From Picocystis sp. L7 (lineage: Eukaryota > Chlorophyta > Picocystophyceae > Picocystales > Picocystaceae): a DNA stretch of 64,000 nucleotides. Under the pieces are notes generated by a model, which was given only the letters and a program-made list of their open reading frames with translations, was not told the origin of the DNA and ran no database searches. Of this stretch, positions 1 through 13,817 are shown one piece after another. The translations under genes and the position numbers were made by a program. The stretch's first letter is position 1; the number at the start of each line of letters is the position of its first letter. The DNA lies in assembly GCA_020975725.1 (NCBI GenBank), contig QXJR01000007.1, forward strand, positions 434,001 to 498,000, given 5' to 3'.

Positions 1-643
1 GATGCGGATGCGACAGGTCTCGTCGAGGACGCACCACGGTCCCAGGCAGGCCCACGGCCTCGAAGGCCATGTTCTTCCAGAAGGCGTTTCATCGATCGAA
101 TCCTGTTGGAAGAACCCCCTGAGGACCTTCCTCGAATGTATCGAAAATCCGACGGCCTGTGCCTCAAATTTACCGAATGAATCGCGCCTCTTCCGAATTT
201 CGGTGCGGGTGGATCCGTTCCAACCCGGGTACAAAGCTCCCTGTAGCAGCAATGCCCCGGGTTGGACCCGATGGGTGCCACCAGTGGGGTCCCTGGGTCC
301 ACTGGTTCTTGGTTCGGGGTTGACCCACGTGGGATCACCACCTGGAATCGGGAATCTAGCTCCCCACCACCATGGCCTGGACGCCTCCCGCGCCCTCGTT
401 CCCGCCTCGGCCGTCCCCTTCCTCCCCGGACGGCGTACCCGTACGGAGATTTGGCGTTCCCTTCCCGATCCCCGATGGATCTCCGTTTGAACCCGAGGTT
501 GTGTCGGAGAAGCACCCCGGTTGATCTGGGTCTTTATCAGGACAACCCACGAACGAGTCTACGACACGACTCGGAACGGGAGGACCAGGAACGAGGCGGC
601 GCGGGAAACAAGCGCAGGCGAAAAGGACGTCCAGAGACGCGCC
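1..643. other. Intergenic / 5' leader, no gene seen
   Basis: GC-rich, CpG-rich sequence upstream of the PP2C gene. Overlapping open frames exist on both strands, but none shows a recognisable domain. The frame used by the PP2C gene stays open about 120 bp upstream of the chosen ATG. The window may begin inside the promoter or leader of a gene lying to the left. Confidence 0.5.
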
Positions 644-2158
644 ATGGGCTGTGCCACGTCTCGAGACACGATAGAAACCGGGAATGCCGCCTACAAAACG
701 AAAGCGAGCGCCGAGGGGAAGGACCGCGCGGGTCACGCGGGCCTGCAACGCAGCTCGTCGAACATGCATATAGGAAACAGCGAGGGCCTCAGCGTGGAAG
801 CGTCCTCCTCCGGATACAGTGCCAACAAGCCGTTCGAAGACGCCCACGTCATCGTGGGATCAGGTGGAAGTGCACACATGCCACCGCACGTCTTTTCCGC
901 GGTCCTAGACGGACACGGTGGCCACCACACCGCTGAGTTTGTCAAAGGCAGGGTCTACGAGACCTTCGTCCAAAGAATGGCCAAAAACGGGAACGACGTC
1001 AAAGAAGCTTTCGTATGGACCTTTCAAACCATAGACGCACAGTTCTTGGCACAAGCAGCCAAAGACCAGCACATGCTCACTTGCGGAGCCTGCGTCTGTG
1101 CCGTTTACATCGATCTCAGCACTGCGAAACTCTGGGCTGCCAACCTGGGGGATGTGAGATGCGTGCTAGGACGCTGCGGGGAAACTTTCACACAGGAAGG
1201 AGACTACGTTAGGAAATGTAGATTGGAACAGCAAGTTGGACATGCGGTCACGAAGGACCACAATGCGAAATATGAGTCAGAGAGAAAGAAGCATCTGAGA
1301 GGGGTGAAGGAGGAACATCGAAAGGACGTCTTTAGAGTGCGGGATGGGGTCTGGCGTGTCAAGGGCGTGCTTCAGGTAACCAGGGCAGTCGGTGATGGGA
1401 TATGCAAGGAAAAGCGGTTGGCAATGACCTTCAACAGAAGCGCATCACCAGACTACCGGATTCTTCCGTTGCCAGGAGACGGGGGTCGTCCACCGTACGT
1501 AAGTAATGTCGCTGAAGTGCACATGGTGGATCTGACTCCTAAAGATACGCATGTGATCATTGCATCTGATGGACTATGGGACGAAGTTGGGAACACTGAA
1601 GCAGCCATGCGTTGCATGTGTTACGATTCGTTTCGCTCCCAACCACTTGGCAGGAAATCATCTGCAACCCCAGGACCAATACAGCATGTGCCATCATTTG
1701 TTTCTCTTACTAAACAGCCAGGCAACATGTCTGCAGATCTTGTGTTTTATGCACTTTGGAAGGTAGTGAGGCGAGTGGATCCTGTGAGTGCCACATTGCA
1801 AAACCTGGTTAGCGTGCCGCAATTGGACACTATGCATATGCTGGATGCGTATTCCATACTGTTATCGCGAAAGGCGTTTCATGACGACATCACAGCTGTG
1901 GTTCTAAAGCTGAACTGGCCGGATGAGGATCCTTCTCCCCAGGTCGTCCTACCACATGGCATCAAGCCAGCATCTGATACTCGTACCAGCAGTCCTTCTG
2001 GCAAGCGGCACTGGGAGGCGCTACGCTTCCTTGGAGCATTTTACATGGCGTATCGTAGATTTCTCCGTCAGCAATGGCATAAATGGATAGCTCTAGCCAT
2101 GGAGAATGAAGCATGTATGGCCACCAATGGGCCCGTGAGCTCTGCACCTGCACAGTAA
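644..2158 (+). CDS. PP2C-family protein serine/threonine phosphatase
   Basis: A metal-dependent PPM/PP2C phosphatase of 504 aa, single exon. The PP2C signature DGHGG is at about residue 89. The later landmarks are VWRVKG followed by an RAVGDG motif, ASDGLWDE (about residue 307) and the C-terminal metal-binding HDDITAVV. The NVWRVKG-type segment and the KDHN motif resemble the pyruvate-dehydrogenase-phosphatase-like / plant clade D group. The chosen ATG gives MGCATS, a classic N-myristoylation (Gly2) plus palmitoylation (Cys3) context, so membrane attachment is likely. The frame is open upstream from about 521, but the MGC start fits better. A hydrophobic and basic C-terminal tail of about 80 residues follows the catalytic domain. 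The substrate is unknown. Family assignment is firm; subfamily and acylation are inference. Confidence 0.9.
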   Translation: MGCATSRDTIETGNAAYKTKASAEGKDRAGHAGLQRSSSNMHIGNSEGLSVEASSSGYSANKPFEDAHVIVGSGGSAHMPPHVFSAVLDGHGGHHTAEFVKGRVYETFVQRMAKNGNDVKEAFVWTFQTIDAQFLAQAAKDQHMLTCGACVCAVYIDLSTAKLWAANLGDVRCVLGRCGETFTQEGDYVRKCRLEQQVGHAVTKDHNAKYESERKKHLRGVKEEHRKDVFRVRDGVWRVKGVLQVTRAVGDGICKEKRLAMTFNRSASPDYRILPLPGDGGRPPYVSNVAEVHMVDLTPKDTHVIIASDGLWDEVGNTEAAMRCMCYDSFRSQPLGRKSSATPGPIQHVPSFVSLTKQPGNMSADLVFYALWKVVRRVDPVSATLQNLVSVPQLDTMHMLDAYSILLSRKAFHDDITAVVLKLNWPDEDPSPQVVLPHGIKPASDTRTSSPSGKRHWEALRFLGAFYMAYRRFLRQQWHKWIALAMENEACMATNGPVSSAPAQ

Positions 2159-3647
2159 ATCCAAGCACACTTTGATACACTTGCTAGGAAGGAGTGATAG
2201 AACCACCCTTACCACCGTTGTATTATTTATGGTGGAGCAACTGTTTTGCCGGGCTATCTGCAGCTATACGCAGATCGACTTAATCGAGGCCGCCGTGGGT
2301 TGTATTCACTGGCGCACCGAAACCTGACCCTATTGACGAACTCTTACTGTGGGGTTGGATATTCTTGCCAATGCGGTCAGCCACCTTTCTGTTGTTCTGC
2401 ACATGCACTTTCAACATATAGCAATGTCTTTGATCATCAATACTTCCTTTGGAATCCAAGTTACCATGCTTCAGGTTACTTCCCTGTGCCGCATCCATTT
2501 TCCTGATGTCTGTGCGGTGTTCCAATGGGAAAATCAGTGCCTTTTGTACATCTTTCACATTTTCAGCAGTCTTCATTGCACCAGTAGGGAGTAGATCTTG
2601 CCCATCCATCGTTCCACGACCGCGTGCCGTCCAACATGTGTAAATTTGAAAGCTGCTAGGAATGCAAGCGTGTACAGCTTACAACTGGCCGGCCAAACAA
2701 CCTTGGCATGGAATCTAGACACTTCTTGTCCAGTTGAGGAGGACTTGGTAAGGGCACAATGTTTGTCACTGTGCCTACACCCCATCAAGTACTTGTATCC
2801 GCCTGCTTTTTTCCTTGCTTTTCACCTATCAAGGCACATGCCGGGCCTTTGTTGCAGCAAACACATCCATGTGCCCGTGCATGGAAAGATCTGCCATTCC
2901 CTTCTCAAAGATAACTTGGTGGATTTGTTCCTCAGGGATCCTCCTACCATGCATGTATTCAAGCAAGCACTCGGGCAAGGGCGCACTGAGTACGATTTGT
3001 GTAGAGGACTCAAGGTTGGGGCATCTTTCTTAAGTCGCTTGGAAGTGGATTGTAGATCGAATGGCCTACAAAGGACGTTGTCGTGCGACCGGTAAAACGA
3101 ATGCTTTTTCGATATGCGAGGACGATTGTGTTGAATCTGTCCTATTACGCCTACCTCGTTCCATGCTTCTTCACGTTGCTCCAATGTCGCAATGGATCAA
3201 CCTTCCGCGTCAGCACTCTTCACATGCTACGACGCCAGTTGTACCGGTTCACTGTCGACTCGCAAGCAAAAGAGCATTTGCGGCGTTGCTTTCAAGATCG
3301 GCACCCGTGTGGTACGGGGGGCAAAGCTATGGACGTACCGAGTGTTCGAGACGCCCAAAGTTGTTCGTCTGCAATGCGACTTGGCCACTTCTCGTCGGCG
3401 TTGATGCAGGGGAAGGAGGTCTACCTTCGTTGCAAGGGCGATTCCAACTCTATGAGGTTCGCCCACGGAGCTCCATGTGTTGTCCAGGCCTTCTCCCATG
3501 GGTTCTTCACGCCATCAAGCTTCGCGAACCAAGACAGACTCGTGCTCCACTGATCCCCGGATCCGAATCGGACAGGGCCCACTCGGACTGGACCTGCCTG
3601 GCTCCCCGGAGCACCCAAGGGGATGGATCCCCCCTTCCTGCTCGGGT
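2159..3647. other. Intergenic, no convincing gene
   Basis: About 1.5 kb between the PP2C stop and the UTP20 promoter. Several overlapping frames of 60-165 codons lie on both strands (for example 3083-3553 on the plus strand), with no domain and no coherent splice pattern. A short unrecognised gene around 3.06-3.55 kb cannot be excluded. Confidence 0.4.
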
Positions 3648-3705
3648 CGTGCTTTGGTCCGTCCGAGAAACCGATTCGGGGACCCGTGCTGGGCGTGCTT
3701 TGGTC
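3648..3705 (+). promoter_or_regulatory. Tandem CGTGCTTTGGTC motifs upstream of UTP20
   Basis: The 12-mer CGTGCTTTGGTC occurs at 3648-3659 (followed by C, then GTCCGAGAAAC) and again at 3694-3705 (followed by GAAAGAGAAAC), 33-90 bp upstream of the UTP20 ATG. The same 12-mer recurs at 26529-26540 upstream of CDC48. The role (core promoter or factor site) is inference. Confidence 0.4.
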
Positions 3706-3737
3706 GAAAGAGAAACGGCGGCGCACTTGCGATTGAG

Positions 3738-6700
3738 ATGGGAAAGACGCGACGGCCGGCAGCGGGCGCCGGGGTGGCGCGCGAAGGATCGGATTCCGAC
3801 GGAGATGGACAGGACAGGCTGGTGGCAGGGACGCGCAAAGTCAACCGGTTCCGGTTCAAAACCTTCGCAGAAAGACTCGCAGAGGTCGATCTCCGGGTGT
3901 ATCGGAGTGCCAAGCTCGTCCCGTGCTCCGCACCTGGGGATGGAAACGTGCCGTTCTTCCAGGTAAGACGAGTGAACCAACGAACCGAACGTACAATCGT
4001 CTGGTCGCGAGTGTAGAAGGGACACGGACAGAAATTGACGAGTATTCCGCCCGGTCGCGAACCATGTAGGAGGAGCTTGGACGGTGGAGAGAGCTCAACA
4101 CCGCAGCAGACTTTCTTTCCTTTGCAAAAGAGGTCTCCCCCCTCTCTCACAGCCTACACCAGATTCTCCATCATAAGGTGAGTATATGCAGCTCTTCCCG
4201 TGTGACAAGCAAGTGAAGACTTAAACATGAAACGTGAGCATGTGTCCAAATGTAGACGCTATTCGCTGAGCCACCTTCCATGACTCTGATGCTTCTTAAC
4301 ATAGCTGAAACGCGTGGAATGTCCATGAAGTTCGACTGGAGCACCTGCTTGCACAACTTTCCTTAAGCTGACGTTATTTACCCTTTCCCTTATCAGGATG
4401 AAATTTTCGATGCCATTCTGTCAAGATTGAGAATGTCCGCTTCACTGTCGCTGGAGCCTCTCCTCTCCTTGTTGGGGACTTTAGCACGGGATCTGCAGAC
4501 AGAGTATTTGTCGAATTTCCCTCAGGTTGTGAAAGGTTTGTCCACTCTATTGGATGAAGGCTGTAACAGAGTCCCCGAGCTGCTGGAGGTAATGTTCACT
4601 TCATTGTGCTGGATTTTTAAATACGTGTCTAGGCACCTCTCAACAAATTTGCCGATGGCGTTGCAGCACACTGCAGTCCTTCGTTACAATCGTGATGCGA
4701 ATGTCCAGAAGTTTATGGGGGACAGCATGGCCTTCTTGTTTAGAACTGCAAAGCGGCAACACATGGAAGTTGGGGTGAGATGCTTGATGGTAGAAAATGC
4801 GATGGCTAGCAATGATTCGCTCGCTGCACCAGCCAGCACAATGCTTTCTCAAGTCATGATGGGAATCCAGCATGGACTTCATTCTAAGGCTCCAATCGTG
4901 CTCGGCATTTTATTACTCAGTGAAAAGCCAAGCGCAGAAGAATTTGAACGATCTCATGAAACTCTTGCTCAGGTGGCGGAGTGGCAGGGAAATGGTCAAG
5001 AAGCAGGTGTCAATGGTGCTCGCAGTACTATGCTAGACGAATCATATTGGATCCGATGCACGGCAAGCCTCTCAAGGCACGTGATTGAAAGACTTTGTAT
5101 TCATGTGCGACGCGAGAAGAGCATACCTTTGTGGCAAACCCTTCTTGGCAGCGTGGCAACCTGTCTAGATGCGCCTGCTCTCGGGGAACATGGTGGCATG
5201 CACGTGCAAAAATTAGCAGAGATGGTTGGATTAGTGGCACAGGTTGTGGAACACCGGGGAGGCAGCAGGGTAATAGACTACCAAGATCTTTTTCTACTTG
5301 CCCGGAAATTGATTGGAAAAATATGTGTCAATGAGGGAGGTGTGTTAGCTCAAGAAAGCGAATTTTTAGTTGAAAACACCCACAGGTTACTGCTGGCAAT
5401 AATAAACGGGCATCGAAAAGTAGTTGGAGCTAGCCAGGGACCTTTGGCTGTTGCACGCGAAGCACAATTGCACTGGGGGCACGCATTCACGCATCCAAAG
5501 CCAGAACTTCTTGTACCATTTCTTCGCAGGTTGGCTAACCTCGATCTTCCTTTACGCTGTTGGAGACTGCTGCAGGGGCACATAGTAGAAAGCTCCATGA
5601 AATGTATTGCGGTCGATTCATTACACGAGGAGGTGTCTGTAGTTTTGCTTTCCTTCTGCAACAAGTTGCAAGTGGAAAGACTTGAAAGATTCGATTGCAG
5701 CTTGTCAAATGAATACGGATCACTATTCAAGGACACACTCAGTGCTTTACTTCTTTCAAACAAAAATCCAGAACGCATATGGTTTGCAGTTCAAATCGTT
5801 CCACTTGTACACTCCAACCCCCGTTCAGTTGTCGAACAGGTACTGGCTAGGGAAGACCTTACGAAGCTTGCTGCTTCAGGAAACGGCGAGGCATTAGCTG
5901 TTTTAAGCCAAGCTAGGATGACAAAGGGCTCCCTTTTGAGAAGCCAAGGGGGCAACAAAGACGAGCTTGTATCTCTTGTCGAATCTTCTATGCAGTCTTA
6001 TGAATTGCACCCTTCCTCATTCTCATGTGCGCATGCTGTGGTGTTCCTTCTGGGTAAAACAGCCGAAATGTTTGAGATTGATCCTCATTATTTGTGGAAA
6101 GATATAAGTTTAAGACATCTACTGCATACTCAGAAGCTTCGGCAGCTTCTGGATTGCTTGGCTGTATTCCAGTCTTCTTTCGTGAAGGAAGAGCGCTGCA
6201 TTGCCACCAAACTGGCTGCCTACTTTGAACCGTGTGCATGGTCCGGGGAAGAAGTTGAGGATGAAGTTGTGAATGTATTTGCAGCATGGGATACAATAGA
6301 AAATGGACAAATCACACTTGCGACTTCAAGGCGTTCGGTACTACTGATTGATAAAATATTGCATAGCATAGAAGCCAATTTATTGAACGCTGATTTCTGC
6401 TTGCCTACTGCCATGTTCATGTGTGCAGCTTTCAGGATACAATACTCAGCGTTATGGAGGCCGGCAACTAAGGTTTTGGCTTTAACGCTGAAGAAACAAC
6501 CCAAAAAGGTATGGCCATTTTTTTACAGCACCATGATTGCAGAGCAGAATGCTTTTTTTGTCGGTCAACGAAATAAACCATCAATGCTACCAGTTGCAAA
6601 GTGCTGTAATGATGGTGCACTTTTTCAGGAATTTCAGGACTTCCAGCACCCACCAGAAAGGGACCCAGGAACAGACAGTGGAACTGTTTTGCAGCAGTTA

Positions 6701-9700
6701 TTGATTGCCCTTACTAGCGTGCCAGAAGTCTGGTCTATGTATGGTAATGAGTTACTTGATATGTTCCTGTCATACTGCAGAGTTGAGGTGGAGGGGCAAT
6801 GCATGCCTAAGAATCAAGTGTCAGGAAAAGCCTGGAGGACTGGTTTGCTGTGTTGGCTGGATTTGCTGGCACTGTACAAGACTCCTAAGAGGCTCAAATC
6901 ATCAGTCGAGCTGTATGCAAAGCTGGAAGATCTACTGACAAATGCCGATCCTTCTACACAGAGCAAAGCACTCAAATGTCTTCAGATGTACAGACTTCAC
7001 TTTCTTGATCCCTACGTGGACCATCTGTATGGTCTTTGCAATCAAAAGACCATCCGTGATGTGCTCATACGTTTTCCTCTTTGGCCGAATGCCACGATTT
7101 TGGAGGAGACAGGGACAGGAAGCCGATCCACAGTTGGAGGACGTTCTGATAGCCCAGCTGCACTTGCTATTTTGCCAGAGCATAGAGCGGAGCTCATACC
7201 TTTGATAATTAGGATATTGCATCCACGGCTGAAGAAAGGAAAGGGTGGATCTATTGGAAGAAGCAACGCGGGAACGTTACGAACAAATATATTGAATGCC
7301 CTTGGAGGATTGGCATCTGCCGAACTTGGAACGCTTTTCCTACTTTTGCTTAGACCTTTCATACCTTCATCTCAACTCTCATTGTTCATTGATGGATATG
7401 ACAAAGTCAAAGGAATAAACAGTACACCTGTGGTGCCAGAAGTCGTTGGTGGACATTTCTTGGAACAGATTGATGTTGAGCACCTGCGAAAAGTCCCCTT
7501 GAAGACACAGGCTGCATTCTTGGACTTGATGTGCGATTTTGTTCTACACATGCCATCCTCCATTTCGCTGTATCTTGGCTGTATTTGCAGTATTGCCGTT
7601 ATGCTAGGTGCAGCAAGTATTGTAGATGAATGCCCAGGAGTCAAAGCCCATGGCGAACAGGATATACGGAGAGTGGCACTGAAATTTTGGATCCAGATAT
7701 TTTCGGAATATGATTCAGTGTCATTTTCTGCGTTTTGGCCACTTCTGCTGGACCAGATCAATCCTATAGCACGGAAGATGCAGGTTGAGTGCCTGACCTT
7801 GAATAGGCCACCTGCAATACTTGAGCTTCTGAATGTTGTTTGTAGCAGTAAATTGCACTCGAATATCTTTCTCCAATATCCCTCGTCTCGTGAGTGGATT
7901 CTTTCTACTATTGAGCTGTTAGGGGTTACTGGTATTCACAATGCAACATATGAACTAGTGTGTAGGTCTTTGCAGGCACTCTACGACAACCTTGGAGCTT
8001 CGAATTTTTGTGATGCCTTGTCAGATCACTTGAATACCCTGCTCTTGTGTCTCCAAGCACGGTTGAAGGACTCTGCGGCCGATAATAGTGGGAAAGGCAG
8101 GCTCCAGCACGTTTCAAGCCATGAACTTGGCATGCTTCAGGTCCTGGCCGGATGTGTTCAAAGTCAGGATCAATATTGCAACTTGATCTACTCATTTGCA
8201 GAGTTCTTGAAAAAAAAGAGCAAACATGAAAGTACGAAAGTGTCTGCTCTAAAAACACTTGCTGCTTTGCTCGATGGGCTGCACCATTTGTCAGGACACT
8301 TGTCAGATGAAGTCCTGGTCAAGACTGTGCAAGTTCTCTCAATACTTGCAGGTAGAGTCTCTGACACAAGCTTTCAAAGTATACTTTCGCAAGTATTTTC
8401 TTCACTCGGGAAGGTAAGCATCCTTTTGCGAAACACTGCGGAACTTTGTGTTGGATTGAATGCAGTGGCTGCAGATAAACTAGGGGAAAGGGATTACGAA
8501 ACCAGGCTTGCATGCTACAGTGAGATGTCAGAGTCTTTCTGGACTGCCTTGCCTCAACCATCAATTCAAGCTGTACCTCTCCTTCATGTATGCTTTCGGG
8601 ATGTTAGGGATTCCGATGACATGGCCTTGAGGCATGGAAGCGCAGCATGCCTAATGAGACTACTAAAGGCAGCAAGATATCAGTCCAGCAATAGCACCCC
8701 TTCGGCAAACTCCCAGAGCATGCTTTTGAGCCTCTTGCCAAGGGTAGTGTACCCCAGCATCAAGTCAGGGCTTACGTCATCTAGCCTTTCTGTACGACAA
8801 GAGCATGTTTCTCTGCTGCGTGCATTGGGTACGTCTTTTCCAGAAGCGTTTCCGGCACTTCACCTCCTCACAAACGAAGAGCAAGAGGCTGATATACTCC
8901 AAAATATCATCCATTTGCAGCCCCATCGAGTGTCTCGAGCTCTGGCAAGGCTGAAGAGACTGCTAGAAAACACCCCTGCAGTCTCGTCCATTTATTTGGA
9001 CGTGTTGCTTCCAATCCTCCTCCCCTATGTTTTGGATGCAAAAGATAGGGGCGGATTGTCCGAATCTGCTGTGATGGCACTCGAAGCTGGTGTTGCATTT
9101 CTGACGTGGCCCCAGTTCCGCCAGCTCTTGAATCAGCTCACTGGTTTGTTGAATGAAAAGCACCAAGAGACAGAGGAAGATCAGATCATGGCACACCTTA
9201 ATATTGAAAAGAAGAGAAGCAATGCCGCTCACAGGGCACTCGTGAGAGCTATTTGCGCTGTGCTGGGTAAGTATGGTGATTTAAACCTTGGTCTGAATAG
9301 CAAATCCGATGAACTGCAAAATACCCAAGCATTGGGAGAGCCAGCGTACTCAAGATGTAGCCCTCACATACAGGAGGAGATGCACAAGTACCTGTCCACC
9401 CGCGTCCTTCCTGTTTTAAAAGCCATGCTGCTTCAGGATTCCGAGGTCTTAAACCCCCATGTTGCACTAGCAAACGTCAAAGTACTGCAATACTTACCTA
9501 AGGAGATAGAGCAGCAAGAACTTCCCAACATCCTGCAGTCTGTGTGCAATGTGTTGAAGAGCCGGAACCAAGATGTCAGAAACAAGACAAGGAGGGTGTT
9601 GGCAAGCATAATCCTTGAGCTTGGGCCATCCTATTTGCCATACTTGATCGAGGTGATGGGGGCATCTCTTTCAAAGGGTTATCAAGTACATGTGCTTGGG

Positions 9701-12193
9701 TACACACTGCATTCTCTCTTAGAATGCTTTGTGATGAGCAAGAAGAACGGAAAGGACAAACCATGTTGGCATGAGAGTCATTCCGTGCAAGGTCCTTTTG
9801 ATGAGATTCTGCCCACATTGCTTCCACTGCTTGAGGCAGACATTTTTGGTCAGGTGAGCGAGGAGAGGGAAGTAGACAAGATAGCAGCAAGCATGAAAGA
9901 GGCTAAAACATGCATGTCCTACAACACTTTCCTAATTCTTGCACAAGGAATCACTTTTCGACAAAAATTTTGGCACTTGCTGCAGCCTGTCCGTTCGCGT
10001 TTGGAGCATGCGCAGCATTATGCGACTGCAAAAAAGCTGGAAAGCATTTTAGCATCCGTGTCTCAAGGTCTTTTTTTGAACCCTACTGCATCAGCAGAGG
10101 ATATACTGGTTCTTGTTCACACCTTGATCGAGGATGGAGTAGCAGCGCAGACCGAGGAACAGCAAGCACAAGAAGATAACAGAAAAAACATAGGACTTGT
10201 GCAAGCCAGCACCTCGCGGTCAGTATCTGGCTTAGAGGCTAAAAGGAAGGAGCCAAATCAGCACTTCTTGGTTGCTTTTGCTCTGAGGGTGTTGAGTTAT
10301 GGCTTAAAACACAATATTTTGAATAAGAACACGGAAGGTATGCTCGAACCTTTGGTTGGTCTTCTCGTGCAATCTGCACGTTCAAAGCATTCAAATGTGT
10401 CAGAGCTGTCAATTAGATGTCTTTGTCATTTGATACCGCTAAAGCTGTCTTCCGTTGAAGAACACGCGACCGAGATGGCCAATGGCGTCTACATCATGTT
10501 AAGAAGAGCTGGCAAAAGTAGCTCTTCGCTTGCTCAAAGTTGCTTGAAGGAGCTTTGCGCATTGTTTAACTGCTCAAACTACAAGCCTCCAGCCTACGAG
10601 CTTGTTTTCCTCTTGAAATATGCATTCACTGACCTTGAAGATTCTGCCACAATGAGCACGTCATTTTCGCTCATAAAGTCCATTGTGAAGAGGAAATTTG
10701 TATGCATGGAGGTGTACGACTTAATGGAGAGGATCGAAAAGCTGCTTGTATGCAGTCACTCGCCTCAAGTGCGCACGCTTTGTTCCCAGGTACTGCTTGT
10801 TTTTTTCTTGGATTACCCGCTTGGTGAAAAGAGATTGCAGAGACATTTGAGGTCGATTTTTGCGAATTTTGAGTATGAGTACGAAGAAGGGCGGCTTGCA
10901 GCGTATGATATGGTAAGTGCAATCATTAGCAAATTTCCGACTGAACTCTTGGATGCACAGTTTGAACTATTCTTTTTCCCACTGGTGAGTAAGCTGGTAT
11001 CGGATTCTTCAAACAGTTGTAGGTTGAGAGTTGGAACTGCTCTCCAGACACTGTTCCAGGAGACGAGTGACCAATCCCACAACTCCGCCGTCGAGTTTTG
11101 TTTGAAATGGCTGGAGGAGGGAAATCCAATGCTTCAGCGTACTGCTTGCCAAGTAATTGGTATGATGGTCGAGGCAGGGCTCGGCACAAAGCTACAAAAG
11201 CAGTTAAGGCAAACGCTTCCTCGACATATCAGTCTTCTGACTGATGGTTGCAAGGCCGATGTTATACCCAATCAAACCTCTTGGCAGATTTCTTACTTTG
11301 CTCTCAGCACTGTCGAAAAGATGTTGAAGCAAGGAACGGCCAAGCTTGATGATCCAGAAATTGCTGAGCTAGAAATGCTGATCACCTCCGATGACTTATT
11401 GTTGCACAAGCACTTGTGGGTGCGAAAAGTCTCGTCAAGGCTGCTTCTTTTGATTCTAGAGAATGGTACTCTTTCTGGAGGTTACTCTAGCATTGACGCA
11501 GAGGATAAGCTTGATAGCTGCGGTAAGCTTGCCTGGGCACTGATTGCACAGCTAGAAGGAGAAGACCTTGATGAAGAGTTTGTTGAGAGCATTGTGCAGA
11601 ACCTCATGATAGTAGGATCCCACATCCAAAACATCTGGTCCTTCCTTGGGTCTCACACTTGTCAATCTGCATGTGGAGCAAGTTCTGATGCAGGTGAGAA
11701 GATATGGAAGCCAACTGTTGATTGGATTGCACGCAAAGTCTCAGGCAAAATCGCTAGTAGTGCAGATCGCTCGACACCTGCAAGAGTAGGCGCCCTGAAA
11801 TTCCTCGCCGAGTTCCCCTCAAAATTGAGCAAGGAAACTACTGTGACAGACATCCTACCTTCTATATCTCGTGCTCTGGTTGTCATTTTTTCATCTGCGG
11901 CATCCAGTCTTCCAGAGCAGGTGCAAAAAGCAGCAGAAGAACTCCAAAATCAGATGAGGAATCTTGTTGGAGCTGAAGCGGTGGCATTGTCCTATGCAAG
12001 AATGAAAGAAGCAGTATCCCAAAAACGGGAAAAGAGGAAAAAGGCAGAAGCCTTGCGTGCTATAGTTGACCCAGAAGCGCATGCTCGAACAAAATTAAGA
12101 CAGTCCCGCAAGAGAAAAGAAAGCAAGAAGCGTAAGATAGAAGAATTCCAACGTTATAGAGGTGGTCAAAGCAAGAAGCGAGTACTTGGTTGA
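3738..12193 (+). CDS. UTP20: UTP20, U3 snoRNP/SSU-processome HEAT-repeat scaffold
   Basis: Inferred join 3738..3962, 4070..4177, 4397..12193, giving about 2,709 aa (human UTP20 is about 2,785). UTP20 is a nucleolar HEAT-repeat scaffold of the small-subunit processome needed for 18S rRNA maturation. Exon 1 carries the conserved start RFRFKTFAERL; exon 2 the GRWRELNTAADF segment; exon 3 opens with DEIFDAIL and the LARDLQ motif typical of the family. The rest is helical repeats, ending in a Lys/Arg-rich tail (KKRKIEEFQRYRGG) with nucleolar character. Introns of 107 bp (gtaaga..tag) and 219 bp (gtgagt..cag) are both in phase 0. The 7.8-kb last exon has no interruption. The start gives MGKTRRPA in a basic N-terminus; the frame is open further upstream, but this is the first ATG close to the conserved block. 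Confidence 0.93.
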
Positions 12194-13817
12194 TGAATTG
12201 CAACCACACTGAAGTATTTGATGATGTATCAGCAAGGCTACCACTTTGTTGACTTTGCAAGAATAAATGTTGTAACTTTGCCCGTTCACTCAAGCACACC
12301 TTTCATTTGGTACTCAAGATGCTCATCGTTTGCAAGAATTATCATCAATCGATCCTTTCTTGCGCTTGTCCTCAAGCTAAGTGAAGTAGCAACTCCAACA
12401 AAAAGCTCCTTATGAAAATGGAACCTACACAAGCATGGAACACCCCATGCATATAGAAGATTCGAAAAGGAAAGTACCAACGTTGTATGGTCGATGACAA
12501 TCCTTTGCACCTTTGAGTGTTGGGGTTGAAAATTTTTGGATGATCACTCAAGAATGCGAAGCCCATCATTCAAAAAACGGAAGGAAACACCGCTTGCGTG
12601 TGTTGATTGAAGAGCTTGGAAACTTACTGACCACCTATGCAGCTTAGTTGTTAAAATGTGTTGGAAATAGAAAGAGCCGAAATACCATTGCCTAGTGTTA
12701 AATTGGGAAGCGTTAAAAGCTATGTGCTTGTGCCGTAAAAATGCATGGTGCATATTCATGTGATTCAGCGTAGATTCTTCCAAATTAGATGGGACATGGC
12801 AATTGTCACGTTGAAAATTCAAATTTTTCTTCCATGAAGTGTGTAGTGCAACCGGGATGAAGATGAAATGGTTCCGAGTGCTGCCTTTGTCATAAATCAT
12901 AAAAAATTGGAGTAAGCCAAAATAAAAACGGGAGCGCGCCGTGATGCAACACATGTTTGGTTGTTGCGTTATGTTGCTGTGGACAACCCACAATAAAGAG
13001 TGCAAACTCCTTAAAATAACATTACGATTTCGAGTGGGGGTTGGAAGGCACCCGAATAAAGAAATGCAAAGGTCAAACTTCTTGATAAAGAATATTCCAA
13101 GTTCTCTTCCGTTTGTTTATGTGCAATGTCAAAATACGCAGCAAAGTCAACCGTAGTTTTCCATCCCAGCGGTAGATGCTTCCACCCAAAACGTTGGATA
13201 TGATGGATCATGCAAAGAGGAAAGCCTTGATATGATTAGAGAAAACGATTGGTCCTTTTTTAGAATGACAAGACACGGGTTTCTCACATCATGACCACTA
13301 TATAAGCATGCCAATACCTAGCTTCGTCAATGCATGAACTTTCCTTTTGCTTTGCTATTGTCCGCTAGGTGTCATACTCGTGATGCATAAGTAGAAACCA
13401 TAGACGACTTCCAAGTTTTTGAGGTTTGCATTCCTTTCTTGGGTTATGCATTATATCCTCTTTGTATTGCATGTCTTACGTGTGGTGTTCACTATGTAGA
13501 TATCGAGGCAAAGAGGAAGCAGGTAAGAGAATATTCTTATGCTTCCGTGTAGGCGCAAGTGAATGCGCAATCCATGGATTTATCGATGCTCCCTCGCTGG
13601 TTTAGTGACTCTTTGTTGCAAATTTTGGGCAAATTCTTAGTCAAGCCTAGGGCTACCACAGGAGGGGCTAAAAGAATTGCCAGTTCCCGGGAATTGGGTG
13701 TACAATGCTACTCTTCAATGTTCCCTTGACAACACTTGGTGGCGATCTACAGGTTCAGCATCGTAGTCTCTTTCATACGCAAGCTTTCCTATCCGTTCAT
13801 TCATGGCCGAGTAATCA
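12194..13817. other. AT-richer gene-free tract
   Basis: 1.6 kb between UTP20 and the rhodanese gene. The base composition is visibly more AT-rich than the flanking coding sequence. Only short open frames with no recognisable domain are present (for example 12544-13005 on the minus strand). No tRNA-like or obvious repeat structure was seen. Confidence 0.5.

Noticed and set aside
3083-3553. 156-codon plus-strand frame between PP2C and UTP20
   Set aside because: Three other frames are equally open over the same stretch and none shows a motif.
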